This document shows positions 20,388-28,491 of a stretch of 64,000 nucleotides of DNA, in pieces. The notes under the pieces are model-generated. The model was given only the letters and a program-made list of their open reading frames with translations, ran no database searches and was not told the DNA's origin. Source of the stretch: an uncultured Lentibacter sp. Lineage in GTDB: Bacteria > Pseudomonadota > Alphaproteobacteria > Rhodobacterales > Rhodobacteraceae. The translations under genes and the position numbers were made by a program. Location: NCBI RefSeq assembly GCF_937123735.1, contig NZ_CAKZKL010000004.1:62001-126000 (forward strand), given 5' to 3'. Numbering within the stretch: position 1 is the first letter of the stretch; each line of letters opens with the position of its first letter.

Positions 20388-22472
20388 ATGGCAAAAATTC
20401 AGTATGATGGTCCGATCCTGGAGATCGACAAACTGTCAATTTCCTTCTTCACGCGGCTGCGTGAAATTCCGGCGGTGATGGATTTTTCTGTCAAGGTCGC
20501 TCCGGGCGAAGCCGTTGGTTTGGTTGGAGAATCCGGTTGCGGCAAGTCAACAGTGGCGCTTGGGGTCATGCGCGATCTGGGCAAGAACGGCCATATTGTG
20601 GGCGGCAGTATCAAATTCAAGGGCCGCGACATGGCCTCGATGAGCGCTGACGAGCTGCGCGACATCCGCGGAAACGAAATTGCCATGATATATCAAGAGC
20701 CTATGGCATCTCTGAACCCAGCGATGAAGATCGGCCGCCAGCTCATGGAAGTGCCGATGATCCATGAAGGCGTCTCCGAAGAAGAGGCCTACAACCGCGC
20801 GCTCGAGGTGGTCACAGACGTGAAACTCCCCGACCCGGCCCGCATGCTCTCAAGCTATCCGCACCAGCTTTCCGGCGGCCAGCAACAGCGCATCGTGATC
20901 GCTATGGCCTTGATGTCAAAGCCTTCTTTGCTCATCCTCGATGAGCCAACCACCGCGCTTGACGTGACAGTCGAGGCCGCCGTTGTGGAGCTTGTGAAGG
21001 ATCTGGGCAAGAAATACGGCACCTCCATGCTCTTTATCTCCCACAACCTCGGGCTTGTGTTGGAAACCTGCGACCGTATCTGCGTGATGTATTCCGGTGA
21101 AGCGGTTGAGCGCGGTGACATCAAAGAGGTGTTCAACAACATGCAACACCCTTATACACAAGCCCTTTTCCGCTCTATCCCCCTGCCCGGCGCCGACAAA
21201 AACGCGCGCCCGCTGGTGGCGATCCCGGGCAATTTTCCCCTGCCCCATGAGCGCCCCAAAGGCTGCAATTTCGGCCCGCGCTGCGACTATTTTGAGGAAG
21301 GGCGGTGCGATCAGGGCTTTGTGCCCATGGCCGCCGCCGATGAAACGGGCAGCCATGAAACCCGCTGTCTGAAGTTTACGGAAATCGACTGGAAAGCCCC
21401 CCTCATCGCCGCCGAAACCAAGACCAAAGGCGAGATCGGCGAGGTGGTGCTGTCCATGCAAAACCTCAAGAAATATTATGAAGTTGCGGCGAATGCGCTG
21501 TTTGGCGGCGGCGAAAAGCGGGTGGTTAAAGCCAATGAAACCCTGAGCTTTGAGGCCCGCGAAAGCGAAACACTGGCCATTGTCGGCGAGTCAGGTTGCG
21601 GCAAATCCACCTTCGCCAAAGTGCTCATGGGGCTGGAAACGGCCACTGACGGGCAGATCCTGCTCGACGGTCAGGGTATCGGCAACACCCCGATCGAGAA
21701 ACGCGACACCAAAACAGTGGCCGACGTGCAAATGGTCTTCCAGAATCCTTTTGACACGCTCAATCCCTCCATGACCGTAGGGCGTCAGATCATCCGCGCA
21801 CTGGAGATCTTTGACATTGGCAACAGCGACGCCGAGCGCCGCGAGCGGATGCTCAAACTGCTTGATCTGGTGAAGCTGCCCCGCGCCTTCGCCGACCGGA
21901 TGCCGCGCCAGCTCTCGGGTGGCCAAAAACAGCGTGTCGGCATCGCCCGTGCCTTTGCCGGGGATGCGCGGATTGTGGTGGCCGATGAGCCCGTATCCGC
22001 GCTCGATGTTTCCGTCCAAGCCGCTGTGACAGACCTTCTGATGGAAATCCAGCGCGAGCATAAAACCACCCTGCTCTTCATCAGCCACGACTTGAGCATC
22101 GTGCGTTATCTCTCTGATCGCGTTATGGTTATGTATCTTGGCCATGTGGTTGAGCTTGGCACCACAGATGAAGTTTTTTCACCGCCCTACCACCCTTACA
22201 CCGAGGCGCTTCTCTCGGCTGTGCCCATCGCGGATACCAGCATTGAGAAACAGCATATCGTGCTCGAAGGCGATATCCCATCAGCCATGAACCCGCCCTC
22301 CGGCTGTCCGTTCCAAACCCGGTGCCGCTGGAAATCTGAGGTTCCCGGCGGCCTTTGCGACAGCGAAATCCCACCCGTCAAAGATATGGGCAACGGGCAT
22401 CAGATCAAATGCCACCTCAGTAATGAGATCCTGAAGAAAATGGACCCGGTGATCAAGATCGCCGCAGAATAA
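20388..22472 (+). CDS. Fused double ATP-binding subunit of the peptide-type ABC transporter (DppD-DppF-like)
   Basis: The 694-residue protein joins two ABC ATPase domains. The first has Walker A GESGCGKST at 47-55 and signature SGGQQQR with ILDEPTTALD; the second has another GESGCGKST near 404, SGGQKQR and VADEPVSALD. Each domain ends with the oligopeptide-type C-terminal extension with clustered Cys (CNFGPRCDYFEEGRC and CPFQTRCRW), which in relatives may bind an Fe-S cluster. I used the ATG at 20388 after GGGAGAAAG; the frame extends 16 codons upstream into the repeat. It powers the two permeases upstream. Confidence 0.92.
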   Translation: MAKIQYDGPILEIDKLSISFFTRLREIPAVMDFSVKVAPGEAVGLVGESGCGKSTVALGVMRDLGKNGHIVGGSIKFKGRDMASMSADELRDIRGNEIAMIYQEPMASLNPAMKIGRQLMEVPMIHEGVSEEEAYNRALEVVTDVKLPDPARMLSSYPHQLSGGQQQRIVIAMALMSKPSLLILDEPTTALDVTVEAAVVELVKDLGKKYGTSMLFISHNLGLVLETCDRICVMYSGEAVERGDIKEVFNNMQHPYTQALFRSIPLPGADKNARPLVAIPGNFPLPHERPKGCNFGPRCDYFEEGRCDQGFVPMAAADETGSHETRCLKFTEIDWKAPLIAAETKTKGEIGEVVLSMQNLKKYYEVAANALFGGGEKRVVKANETLSFEARESETLAIVGESGCGKSTFAKVLMGLETATDGQILLDGQGIGNTPIEKRDTKTVADVQMVFQNPFDTLNPSMTVGRQIIRALEIFDIGNSDAERRERMLKLLDLVKLPRAFADRMPRQLSGGQKQRVGIARAFAGDARIVVADEPVSALDVSVQAAVTDLLMEIQREHKTTLLFISHDLSIVRYLSDRVMVMYLGHVVELGTTDEVFSPPYHPYTEALLSAVPIADTSIEKQHIVLEGDIPSAMNPPSGCPFQTRCRWKSEVPGGLCDSEIPPVKDMGNGHQIKCHLSNEILKKMDPVIKIAAE

Positions 22473-22478
22473 CCCCAC

Positions 22479-22504
22479 GGAGCCGCCCAAGCGCGGCTCC
22501 TTTT
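22479..22504 (+). terminator. Rho-independent terminator of the ABC operon
   Basis: An 8-bp perfect stem GGAGCCGC/GCGGCTCC with a 6-base loop is followed by TTTT. It starts 7 bases after the ATPase stop codon. Confidence 0.8.
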
Positions 22505-22514
22505 GGGTGTTTAT

Positions 22515-22557
22515 GGTTACAGATGTAACTTTTTGCTTGATGGTTACAAATGCAACC
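22515..22557 (+). promoter_or_regulatory. Tandem palindromic operator candidate upstream of the VOC gene
   Basis: Two related palindromes, GGTTACAGATGTAAC (22515-22529) and GGTTACAAATGCAACC (22542-22557), lie 27 bp apart, just after the upstream terminator and 31 bp before the VOC start codon. The dyad form GTTACA-N2-TGTAAC is typical of a dimeric repressor site. The regulator is not identifiable here. Confidence 0.5.
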
Positions 22558-22587
22558 TTCATCACTCCCATCAAAAGGAGTGCCGCC

Positions 22588-23130
22588 ATGAAAATTGAAC
22601 AGATCCACCACGTCGCCTACCGCTGCAAGGATGCCAAAGAAACGGTGGAGTGGTATCACAAGATGCTCAACATGGATTTCGTGCTCGCCATCGCCGAAGA
22701 CCATGTCCCCTCCACCCATGAGCCGGACCCTTACATGCATGTCTTCATGGATGCGGGCAACGGCAACGTTCTGGCCTTTTTCGAGCTGCCCACCAAGCCG
22801 GAAATGAGCCGCGACCTCAACACCCCGATCTGGGTGCAACATATCGCATTCAAGGTGAAAGACCGTGCGGAGCTGATTGCGTTCAAGGAACATCTTGAAG
22901 CCAATGGCGTGGAAGTTCTCGGTGTCACAGACCACTCGATCTTCCACTCGATCTACTTTTTTGACCCGAACGGCCACCGCATAGAGCTGGCCTGCCCCGA
23001 CCCTGAGGAAGACGCCCTTTTGGCCAAGCTTGACGCCGTCAAATGGGAGATGCTCAAGGAGTGGAGCCGCACCAAGAAGGCCCCCAAACACGCTGAATGG
23101 CTCCATCAAAAAGAGCTTTCCAAGGTCTGA
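22588..23130 (+). CDS. VOC (glyoxalase/bleomycin-resistance fold) family protein
   Basis: The 180-residue protein has two beta-alpha-beta-beta-beta modules. Likely metal ligands are His in IHHVAY near residue 7, His in VQHIAFKV near 92 and Glu in GHRIELACP near 134, the pattern of metal-dependent VOC enzymes (dioxygenases, epimerases, lyases). A charged helical tail follows. The start is the ATG at 22588 with AAAAGGAG upstream. Substrate is unknown. It is a single-gene unit behind a strong terminator and two operator-like palindromes, suggesting its own control. Confidence 0.8.
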   Translation: MKIEQIHHVAYRCKDAKETVEWYHKMLNMDFVLAIAEDHVPSTHEPDPYMHVFMDAGNGNVLAFFELPTKPEMSRDLNTPIWVQHIAFKVKDRAELIAFKEHLEANGVEVLGVTDHSIFHSIYFFDPNGHRIELACPDPEEDALLAKLDAVKWEMLKEWSRTKKAPKHAEWLHQKELSKV

Positions 23131-23149
23131 AACAAGAAGGGGACGCGCG

Positions 23150-23761
23150 CTAGCTTCCCCAGATCACCTTCACATAATGGCGGGTCTCCTTGAAGGGCGG
23201 CACGCCGCCATATTTCTTCACAGCGCCCGGCCCGGCGTTATAAGCCGCCAGCGCCAGCCGCCAGGAGCCAAATGCGCGATACTGCTCTTTCAGATAACGC
23301 GCCCCCCCATCGAGGTTTTCATAAGGGTCATGCGGGTTTACGCGCAGCGCGCGCGCGGTGCCGGGCATGAGCTGCGCCAGCCCCATCGCCCCTTTGTGCG
23401 AGCGCGCACGCGCATTCCAGCCGCTTTCCTGTTGCACAAGCCGCAGAAAGAGATCCACCGGCACACCATGCTTGTGTGCCACCCTGCGGGCCATATCCAC
23501 ATAAAGCTTGTTGGCCCGCCCCAGCGAGACAGACAGGGCCTCATCTCCCCATTTTGTTGGCGCGTGCACCTGACTGGGTTGCAGGCGCACTGAGGCCGAA
23601 TACTGGGCTTGGGCGCGGCTGTCCAAGACACGCGTTTGCGATTGAAACTGTGATTTGGCCGCACGCCCAAACAGATCGGCCTGTGCCGCGACAGGCACAA
23701 GGCTCAACAAGAGCGCGGCGCTCGCAAGAATTTTTGGCATCTGCCACAGGCGCAATCTCAT
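23150..23761 (-). CDS. Lytic transglycosylase with SLT domain
   Basis: The 203-residue precursor has a signal peptide (about 1-28, ending AQA). After a variable stretch comes a Slt70-type catalytic domain (about 95-200): [14 protein letters not shown] contains the catalytic Glu, followed by [13 protein letters not shown] and [10 protein letters not shown]. It cleaves peptidoglycan to anhydromuropeptides in the periplasm. It ends convergently 20 bp from the VOC gene. Small size suggests a housekeeping or secretion-associated enzyme; no secretion genes are nearby. Confidence 0.9.
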   Translation of the reverse strand: MRLRLWQMPKILASAALLLSLVPVAAQADLFGRAAKSQFQSQTRVLDSRAQAQYSASVRLQPSQVHAPTKWGDEALSVSLGRANKLYVDMARRVAHKHGVPVDLFLRLVQQESGWNARARSHKGAMGLAQLMPGTARALRVNPHDPYENLDGGARYLKEQYRAFGSWRLALAAYNAGPGAVKKYGGVPPFKETRHYVKVIWGS

Positions 23762-23925
23762 GGCGCCACCCTACGCGCGGCGCGCCAATTTTCCAGCCCC
23801 AAGTTCAAGCCGGCGCAGATTTCGCAACTTCTCGCTCATTTATCTCAAGTTTTATCCTTTCATTAACGCCTGCGTGATGGTGTAACCTATGTCCGAAACA
23901 AAAGAGATTCTCAGAAAGGCGCAAC

Positions 23926-24414
23926 ATGGCAGGCTCGGTAAATAAGGTCATTCTCATCGGCAATCTGGGGCGCGACCCCGAGGTGCGCACCTTCCAGAAT
24001 GGCGGCAAGGTCTGCAACCTGCGCATTGCCACATCGGAAAACTGGAAAGACAAATCCACCGGCGAGCGCCGCGAGCGCACCGAATGGCATACGGTGGCCA
24101 TCTTTCAAGAAGGTCTGGTGCGCATCGCCGAGCAATACCTGCGCAAAGGCTCCAAGGTTTATATCGAGGGCAAGCTTCAAACCCGCAAATGGCAAGACCA
24201 GTCTGGCAATGACCGCTACAGCACCGAGGTTGTGCTGCAAGGCTATGACGGTGTGCTGACCATGCTGGATGGCCGGGGCGAAGGGGGTGGCAACGGGTCC
24301 GGCGCGGGCGGTGGCTCCAGCTATGGTGGCGGCCAGGATGACCGCTTCGGCGGCCCGTCAGAGCCACAGCAGATGGGCAACAACTCGGATTTTGACGACG
24401 AAATCCCCTTCTAA
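23926..24414 (+). CDS. ssb: Single-stranded DNA-binding protein
   Basis: The 162-residue protein has an N-terminal OB fold (about 5-112, beginning [17 protein letters not shown]), a Gly-rich linker, and the acidic tip DFDDEIPF that recruits repair and replication partners. It coats single-stranded DNA as a tetramer. No alphaproteobacterial LexA box (GTTC-N7-GTTC) was seen in the 164-bp upstream gap shared with the divergent transglycosylase gene. Confidence 0.97.
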   Translation: MAGSVNKVILIGNLGRDPEVRTFQNGGKVCNLRIATSENWKDKSTGERRERTEWHTVAIFQEGLVRIAEQYLRKGSKVYIEGKLQTRKWQDQSGNDRYSTEVVLQGYDGVLTMLDGRGEGGGNGSGAGGGSSYGGGQDDRFGGPSEPQQMGNNSDFDDEIPF

Positions 24415-24421
24415 CGCGGCC

Positions 24422-25582
24422 TCAAGCGGGCAAAGCCCCGATCAGGCGCTGATACTCCTGGGTGGCAAAACGGTCTGTCATGCCACTCAGGTAATCGCTG
24501 ACAATGCGCGCCGTGGCCGTGGGCGCGCCCAAAGCGGCGCTCAACGCCTCATGCCACTCCTCGGGCAACAGCTCGGGCGTGGCCATGTAGCCCTCAAACA
24601 GCCCCTCCACAATCAAGGCCGCGCGCGCGCGCATCCGCACAACCGAAGGCGCGCGATACATGCGCTGGAACAGAAATCCGCGGATCACCTTCAGATCGGC
24701 CCAAAGCTCGGGCGAAAACTGCACGAGCGGCCGCCCGGCCAGGCGCACATCGGCCACGCTCTGCGGCCTTATATCCGCCGCCACGGCGCGGCTGGTGCGG
24801 ATCACATCCTCCACCAGCACCCCAAAAAACCGTCGCAAGGCCTCGTGCTGGCGCCGGGCCGGCTCCAGCGCCGGATAGCGCGCATCGACTTGGGCAAAAC
24901 AGCTGCCCACAATCGGCAGGCTCAATAGCTCCTCGACGTCAAACAGCCCGGCGCGCAGCCCGTCGTGAATATCGTGATGGTTGTAAGCAATATCATCAGA
25001 CAGCGCCGCCACCTGCGCCTCAGCACTGGCATGGGTGCCCAACTCAAGGTCATGGCGGGCGTCATAAGCCGCCAAAGCATACGGGGCCGGCAGCGCAACG
25101 GGGCCATTGTGTTTGGCAATACCCTCCAGGCACTCCCAGGTCAGGTTCAACCCGTCCCAAGCCGCATAATGGCGCTCAAGCGCGGTGACAATCCGGATGG
25201 CCTGCGCGTTATGGTCAAAGCCGCCAAAGGGCTGCATCAACGCGTCCAGCGTGTCTTCGCCGGTGTGGCCAAAAGGCGTATGCCCAAGGTCATGCGCCAA
25301 TGCCACAGCCTCGGTCAGCTCCGAATTGAGCCCCAGTGCGCCACAAATCGTGCGCGCCACCTGCGCCACCTCAATGGAGTGGGTCAGCCGCGTGCGGTAG
25401 TAATCTCCCTCATGCTCCAGAAAAACCTGTGTCTTATGCTTCAGCCGCCGAAAGGCGCTGGAATGGATAATTCTGTCCCGATCCCTCTGAAAACAGGTGC
25501 GAAACGCGCTCTCAGATTCAGAAAACAGCCGCCCGCGGGCCTCTTCGGGGCGGCTGGCAAAAGGCGCCATTTCAATTTGCAT
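24422..25582 (-). CDS. dgt: Deoxyguanosinetriphosphate triphosphohydrolase-like protein
   Basis: The 386-residue HD-domain protein carries the RLTHSIEV and AHDLGHTPFGHTGEDTLD motifs with metal-binding His and Asp residues, as in dNTP triphosphohydrolases of the short alphaproteobacterial class. It should hydrolyse dNTPs to deoxynucleosides and triphosphate. Its end is 8 bp from the convergent ssb stop. It is divergent from the Fe-S carrier gene at 25672. Confidence 0.92.
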   Translation of the reverse strand: MQIEMAPFASRPEEARGRLFSESESAFRTCFQRDRDRIIHSSAFRRLKHKTQVFLEHEGDYYRTRLTHSIEVAQVARTICGALGLNSELTEAVALAHDLGHTPFGHTGEDTLDALMQPFGGFDHNAQAIRIVTALERHYAAWDGLNLTWECLEGIAKHNGPVALPAPYALAAYDARHDLELGTHASAEAQVAALSDDIAYNHHDIHDGLRAGLFDVEELLSLPIVGSCFAQVDARYPALEPARRQHEALRRFFGVLVEDVIRTSRAVAADIRPQSVADVRLAGRPLVQFSPELWADLKVIRGFLFQRMYRAPSVVRMRARAALIVEGLFEGYMATPELLPEEWHEALSAALGAPTATARIVSDYLSGMTDRFATQEYQRLIGALPA

Positions 25583-25671
25583 TGCGTCTCATCCTTGCCG
25601 CCGCTTCACTGGCCCCATATATATTGCACAGAGCCGTCAGGTAAACCCGCGAACCCCAAGGAGCCGAGCCC

Positions 25672-25995
25672 ATGTTCGTCCCGCCCTCAGTGACCCCAGA
25701 AGCCTTTGCCCAACTCGCTACCATAGGTGCCAGCAAAGCAGGCAAGGCGCTGCGCGTGGCCGTTGAAGGGGGGGGCTGCTCGGGTTTTCAATATGAAATC
25801 AAGCTGGACACCCCCGCCCCGGAAGATCTGGTTCTAGAGGGGGCGGGCGAAAAAGTGGTGATCGACACAGTCAGCCAGCCTTTTCTGACCGGTGCCAAAA
25901 TTGACTATGTGCAAGAATTAATTGGGGCCCGGTTCGTGATCGACAATCCCAATGCTTCCAGCTCCTGTGGCTGTGGCGTGTCGTTTTCCATGTGA
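25672..25995 (+). CDS. erpA: A-type iron-sulfur cluster carrier (HesB/IscA/ErpA family)
   Basis: The 107-residue protein has the three conserved cluster-binding cysteines: Cys36 in GGGCSGFQYE and Cys99/Cys101 in the SSCGCGVSF tail. It transfers Fe-S clusters to apo-targets in the cytoplasm. A GGAGCC ribosome site precedes the ATG. The gene stands alone, convergent with the unknown gene at 26009; assignment to ErpA rather than IscA is by alphaproteobacterial context only. Confidence 0.88.
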   Translation: MFVPPSVTPEAFAQLATIGASKAGKALRVAVEGGGCSGFQYEIKLDTPAPEDLVLEGAGEKVVIDTVSQPFLTGAKIDYVQELIGARFVIDNPNASSSCGCGVSFSM

Positions 25996-26008
25996 CGCCG
26001 CGCTCAGG

Positions 26009-27067
26009 CTAACGCCCGGCCCGCGCAAAATGTTCAAAGAATGTCCCGAAATCGGCATATGCGGCTTCAGCTTCCAGCAGATGGGCATACGCCCCCTGGG
26101 CCAGCCGGCTTTCCAATGCGCCGCGCATCACCTCCCAGTCGCCCAAACGGCGGTCGGCAAGGTTGTATAGATGCTCCGAAACCGCCCGCAACACGCCGTG
26201 ATGCCCGCGCGATTTGCTGAAAATCATACGCTCGCCACTCAGGGGCTGCACAAAGCTGTCTCCCCCGCTGACCATGGCAAACCAATTGCAGGTCAGATAT
26301 TCGTGGTAATCATCCACCGGCGGCGACGCCTCCGCGCGCACCTGAAACTGCCGCTGCACCGCCTGCACCCAGCTTTCCCAGGCCGGCGGCACAGCCTGCC
26401 CCGCAAAGCGCAGCGCAAGGCAGACTTCGGCCAAGAGATCGGCGTTTTCGTCAATCAGCGCCAAAGTGCCCGCAAACATCAGGCTGCGCAGGGCTGCGGC
26501 CCCGATCTGCGGATCAGATTTCCCATAATCGCTGAGATAGAACACAATATGCGTCAACTCATAGGCCGCTTTTTTGTTGGGGAGCGAGAAGGTTTCGCTG
26601 CGCGCCATAAACCGGCGCAAACGCGCCGCCAGCGCAGGTTCGAGGGCGGTTTGGCGCGCCCCGCCCCGTGCAAAAAGCCGCCCCGCCTCCGCCCGTTGCA
26701 AATCTGACAGCTCCGCATCCGCAAGCCCCGCCTGCGCAGCCCAATGGCACAGGGCCTCCGCCCGGTTGCCCTCAAAGCCAAGCGCCTCCAGATCCAGCGC
26801 GATCGACAGCAAGAAACGGTAATATTGAGGGAAAAACCTCAGACGGTTTTCCACATCGGCATAATAACTCTCATAGGCCTCCAGCGCCGGCGCTGCGAGC
26901 CGTTTGCCGGCGGTCTCGTGAATGGTGAGAAATTCGGCGTTTTCCTTGAGCCAGAAAACATCATCTCCAATTCTGCGATGACGGGCAAAACACAGGGCAA
27001 GGGCCGTTTGCTGCTCCGCCTCACTTGGCGCAGCTTTTGGAACTTCAAATTGGATCACCTCGCCCAT
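26009..27067 (-). CDS. Unknown 352-residue protein paired with the VCCS-repeat peptide
   Basis: I do not recognise this family. The protein appears soluble and largely helical with no signal peptide. The most motif-like segment is KKAAYELTHIVFYLSDYGKSDP at about 165-186, with potential ligands His173, Asp180 and Tyr181; another is DDYHEYLTCNWFAMVSGGD near 256. It lies 89 bp downstream of, and in the same direction as, the repeat-peptide gene, with a strong hairpin in the gap. The pairing suggests it acts on or with the peptide, as a modification, binding or export partner; that is inference. It converges on erpA with a 13-bp gap. Confidence 0.75.
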   Translation of the reverse strand: MGEVIQFEVPKAAPSEAEQQTALALCFARHRRIGDDVFWLKENAEFLTIHETAGKRLAAPALEAYESYYADVENRLRFFPQYYRFLLSIALDLEALGFEGNRAEALCHWAAQAGLADAELSDLQRAEAGRLFARGGARQTALEPALAARLRRFMARSETFSLPNKKAAYELTHIVFYLSDYGKSDPQIGAAALRSLMFAGTLALIDENADLLAEVCLALRFAGQAVPPAWESWVQAVQRQFQVRAEASPPVDDYHEYLTCNWFAMVSGGDSFVQPLSGERMIFSKSRGHHGVLRAVSEHLYNLADRRLGDWEVMRGALESRLAQGAYAHLLEAEAAYADFGTFFEHFARAGR

Positions 27068-27113
27068 CGTGCACCCTCACCTCTTTATCTTTCTACCAGC
27101 ATCCATCTTGGAA

Positions 27114-27142
27114 GGCCCGGGCAGCAACCATCCGCCCGGGCC
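27114..27142 (-). other. Strong intercistronic stem-loop
   Basis: A perfect 9-bp GC stem GGCCCGGGC/GCCCGGGCC with an 11-base loop lies between the repeat-peptide gene and the 352-residue gene. No U-tract follows on the - strand. Such hairpins often protect the upstream mRNA or partly attenuate, giving more of the small product than of the downstream protein. Confidence 0.6.
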
Positions 27143-27156
27143 ATCTGCATTGGCCG

Positions 27157-27435
27157 TTATGAACAGCAGACGGTCATGTCCAGCTTATCACCTGACATCG
27201 CATCCGACCCGACAGGCTCAGAACAGCACACATAGCTGCCCGTGGCCTCTCCGGACAGGCTGTCAGAGCCCATAGGATCAGAGCAGCAGACATAGCTTCC
27301 AACCGCATCGCCCAGCATGGTGTCAGACTGGCTTGGCTCAGAGCAGCAAACAAAAAGCTCAACACCTGCGCCCTCAAAAAGGCTTGTCGGTGTCAGCTCT
27401 GTTTCAGCGATCAGTGTTTTACGAAGTGCAGACAT
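27157..27435 (-). CDS. Small Cys-rich tandem-repeat peptide (four VCCS motifs), possible precursor peptide
   Basis: The 92-residue product starts at an ATG with GGAGGG eight bases upstream; an alternative ATG at 27468 adds 11 residues. Residues 1-26 form a leader-like part (MSALRKTLIAETELTPTS...). From 27 on it is built of three 20-residue units of the form xxVCCS(E/D)PxxSDxxxG(D/E), ending in a fourth VCCS at the C-terminus. Cys pairs fall at 30-31, 50-51, 70-71 and 90-91, exactly 20 apart. There is no signal peptide. The layout resembles a multi-core ribosomal peptide precursor or a metal-binding peptide; neither is proven. A downstream 352-residue gene is its likely partner. Confidence 0.75.
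   Translation of the reverse strand: MSALRKTLIAETELTPTSLFEGAGVELFVCCSEPSQSDTMLGDAVGSYVCCSDPMGSDSLSGEATGSYVCCSEPVGSDAMSGDKLDMTVCCS
27160..27357 (-). repeat. 60-bp coding tandem repeat in the VCCS peptide gene
   Basis: Three 60-bp units (27178-27357) plus a partial fourth encode the 20-residue periods. Each unit contains a CAGCA-rich stretch on the + strand (complement of the Cys-Cys-Ser codons). DNA similarity is lower than protein similarity, implying that the protein pattern is selected and the repeat is not recent. Confidence 0.8.
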
Positions 27436-27471
27436 TTGGTTCCCTCCAGGTTTGTGTGCTTTCAGCATTAT

Positions 27472-27495
27472 CTACCTAGAGTTGTTTTTCAACAT
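27472..27495 (-). other. Possible 7-codon leader ORF upstream of the VCCS peptide
   Basis: An AAGGAG site (27504-27509) lies 8 bases before an ATG that opens MLKNNSR and stops at TAG, only 3 bases before the alternative peptide start at 27468. Good ribosome site, very short frame; it could couple or attenuate translation of the peptide gene. Confidence 0.35.
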
Positions 27496-27711
27496 TTTTT
27501 AATCTCCTTAAGGTTGCCATCAATTCGCCCAATGCAACCTATTGTGTTTCCGATGAAAAACCCCGCGCCACCGCCTCCCAAAGAGCGGCCAAACCCCTTC
27601 TGGCTGGCGAGATCCCGCGCATCCTTGGCGCAAGAGCGGCTCTCAACGTGCACTCTGGTCGCGCGGTGATTCTTCGGCTAAACCTCTCTGAGAAGCAAAA
27701 CAGGCATCCCC
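27496..27711. promoter_or_regulatory. Divergent intergenic region between the VCCS unit and xthA
   Basis: This gap must contain promoters in both directions. AGGTTGC (27511-27517) and GCAACCT (27534-27540) form 7-bp inverted half-sites 16 bases apart, which could be an operator or a 5'-leader hairpin. Base composition is more A/T-rich near 27470-27510 than in the neighbourhood. No gene is supported in 27541-27711. Confidence 0.35.
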
Positions 27712-28491
27712 ATGAAGATCGCGACTTTCAACATCAACGGCGTCAAAGCGCGCTTTGAAACCCTGATCACATGGCTGCGGGAAGACGCGCCGGATGTGGC
27801 CATCCTCCAGGAAATCAAATCTGTCGATGAGGCCTTCCCCCGCGACGAGATAGAAGCCCTGGGCTATCAGCTCGAAACCCACGGACAGAAATCCTTCAAC
27901 GGCGTTGCCTTGCTGTCCAAATTGCCCCTCGAAGACATCACCCGCGGCCTGCCCGGCGATGAAGGCGATGAACAGGCCCGCTACATTGAAGCCACCGTGA
28001 TGGGCAAAACCGCGCTGCGCATTTGCGGGCTCTACCTGCCCAATGGCAACCCGGCCCCCGGGCCCAAATATGACTACAAACTCGCCTGGATGGAGCGGCT
28101 GCACAGCCGCGCCGAGGAACTGCTCGCGTTGGAAGAGCCTTTCCTCATGGCGGGGGATTACAATGTCATCCCGCAGGATGAAGACGCTGCCAAGCCCGAG
28201 AGCTGGCATGAGGATGCGCTTGCGCTGCCCCAGAGCCGCGCGGCCTTTCGCCGGCTCCTCGCCCTCGGCCTCACAGAGGCCTTTCGCACCCAAACACACG
28301 GCGGCGGACATTACAGCTTCTGGGATTATCAAGCCGGCGCCTGGCAGCGCAACAACGGCATTCGCATTGACCACTTCCTGCTCAGCCCCGAATGCGCCGA
28401 TCTGATGCTCAAATGCGAGATCCAAGCCGAGATGCGCGGCCGTGAAAAGCCGTCAGATCACGTTCCCGTCTGGCTTACGCTCGATCTGTGA
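27712..28491 (+). CDS. xthA: Exodeoxyribonuclease III (AP endonuclease family)
   Basis: The 259-residue protein matches the exonuclease III fold: ATFNINGVKARF at the N-terminus, LQEIKSVDEAFP with the metal-binding Glu, GDYNVIPQDED with Asp/Asn catalytic residues, and the C-terminal SDHVPVWLTL ending. It incises abasic sites and trims 3' ends in base-excision repair. It overlaps the convergent pgi end by 17 bp. Confidence 0.95.
   Translation: MKIATFNINGVKARFETLITWLREDAPDVAILQEIKSVDEAFPRDEIEALGYQLETHGQKSFNGVALLSKLPLEDITRGLPGDEGDEQARYIEATVMGKTALRICGLYLPNGNPAPGPKYDYKLAWMERLHSRAEELLALEEPFLMAGDYNVIPQDEDAAKPESWHEDALALPQSRAAFRRLLALGLTEAFRTQTHGGGHYSFWDYQAGAWQRNNGIRIDHFLLSPECADLMLKCEIQAEMRGREKPSDHVPVWLTLDL

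Noticed and set aside
17268..22472. Assignment of the ABC operon to YejABEF (microcin C type)
   Set aside because: The first permease is similar in length to YejB, but the 614-residue second permease and missing binding protein do not fit; only the general peptide-type family is supported.
27160..27357. Possible short CRISPR-like array because of 60-bp periodicity
   Set aside because: The units are coding, diverged at DNA level, lack a repeat-spacer structure and have no cas genes nearby.
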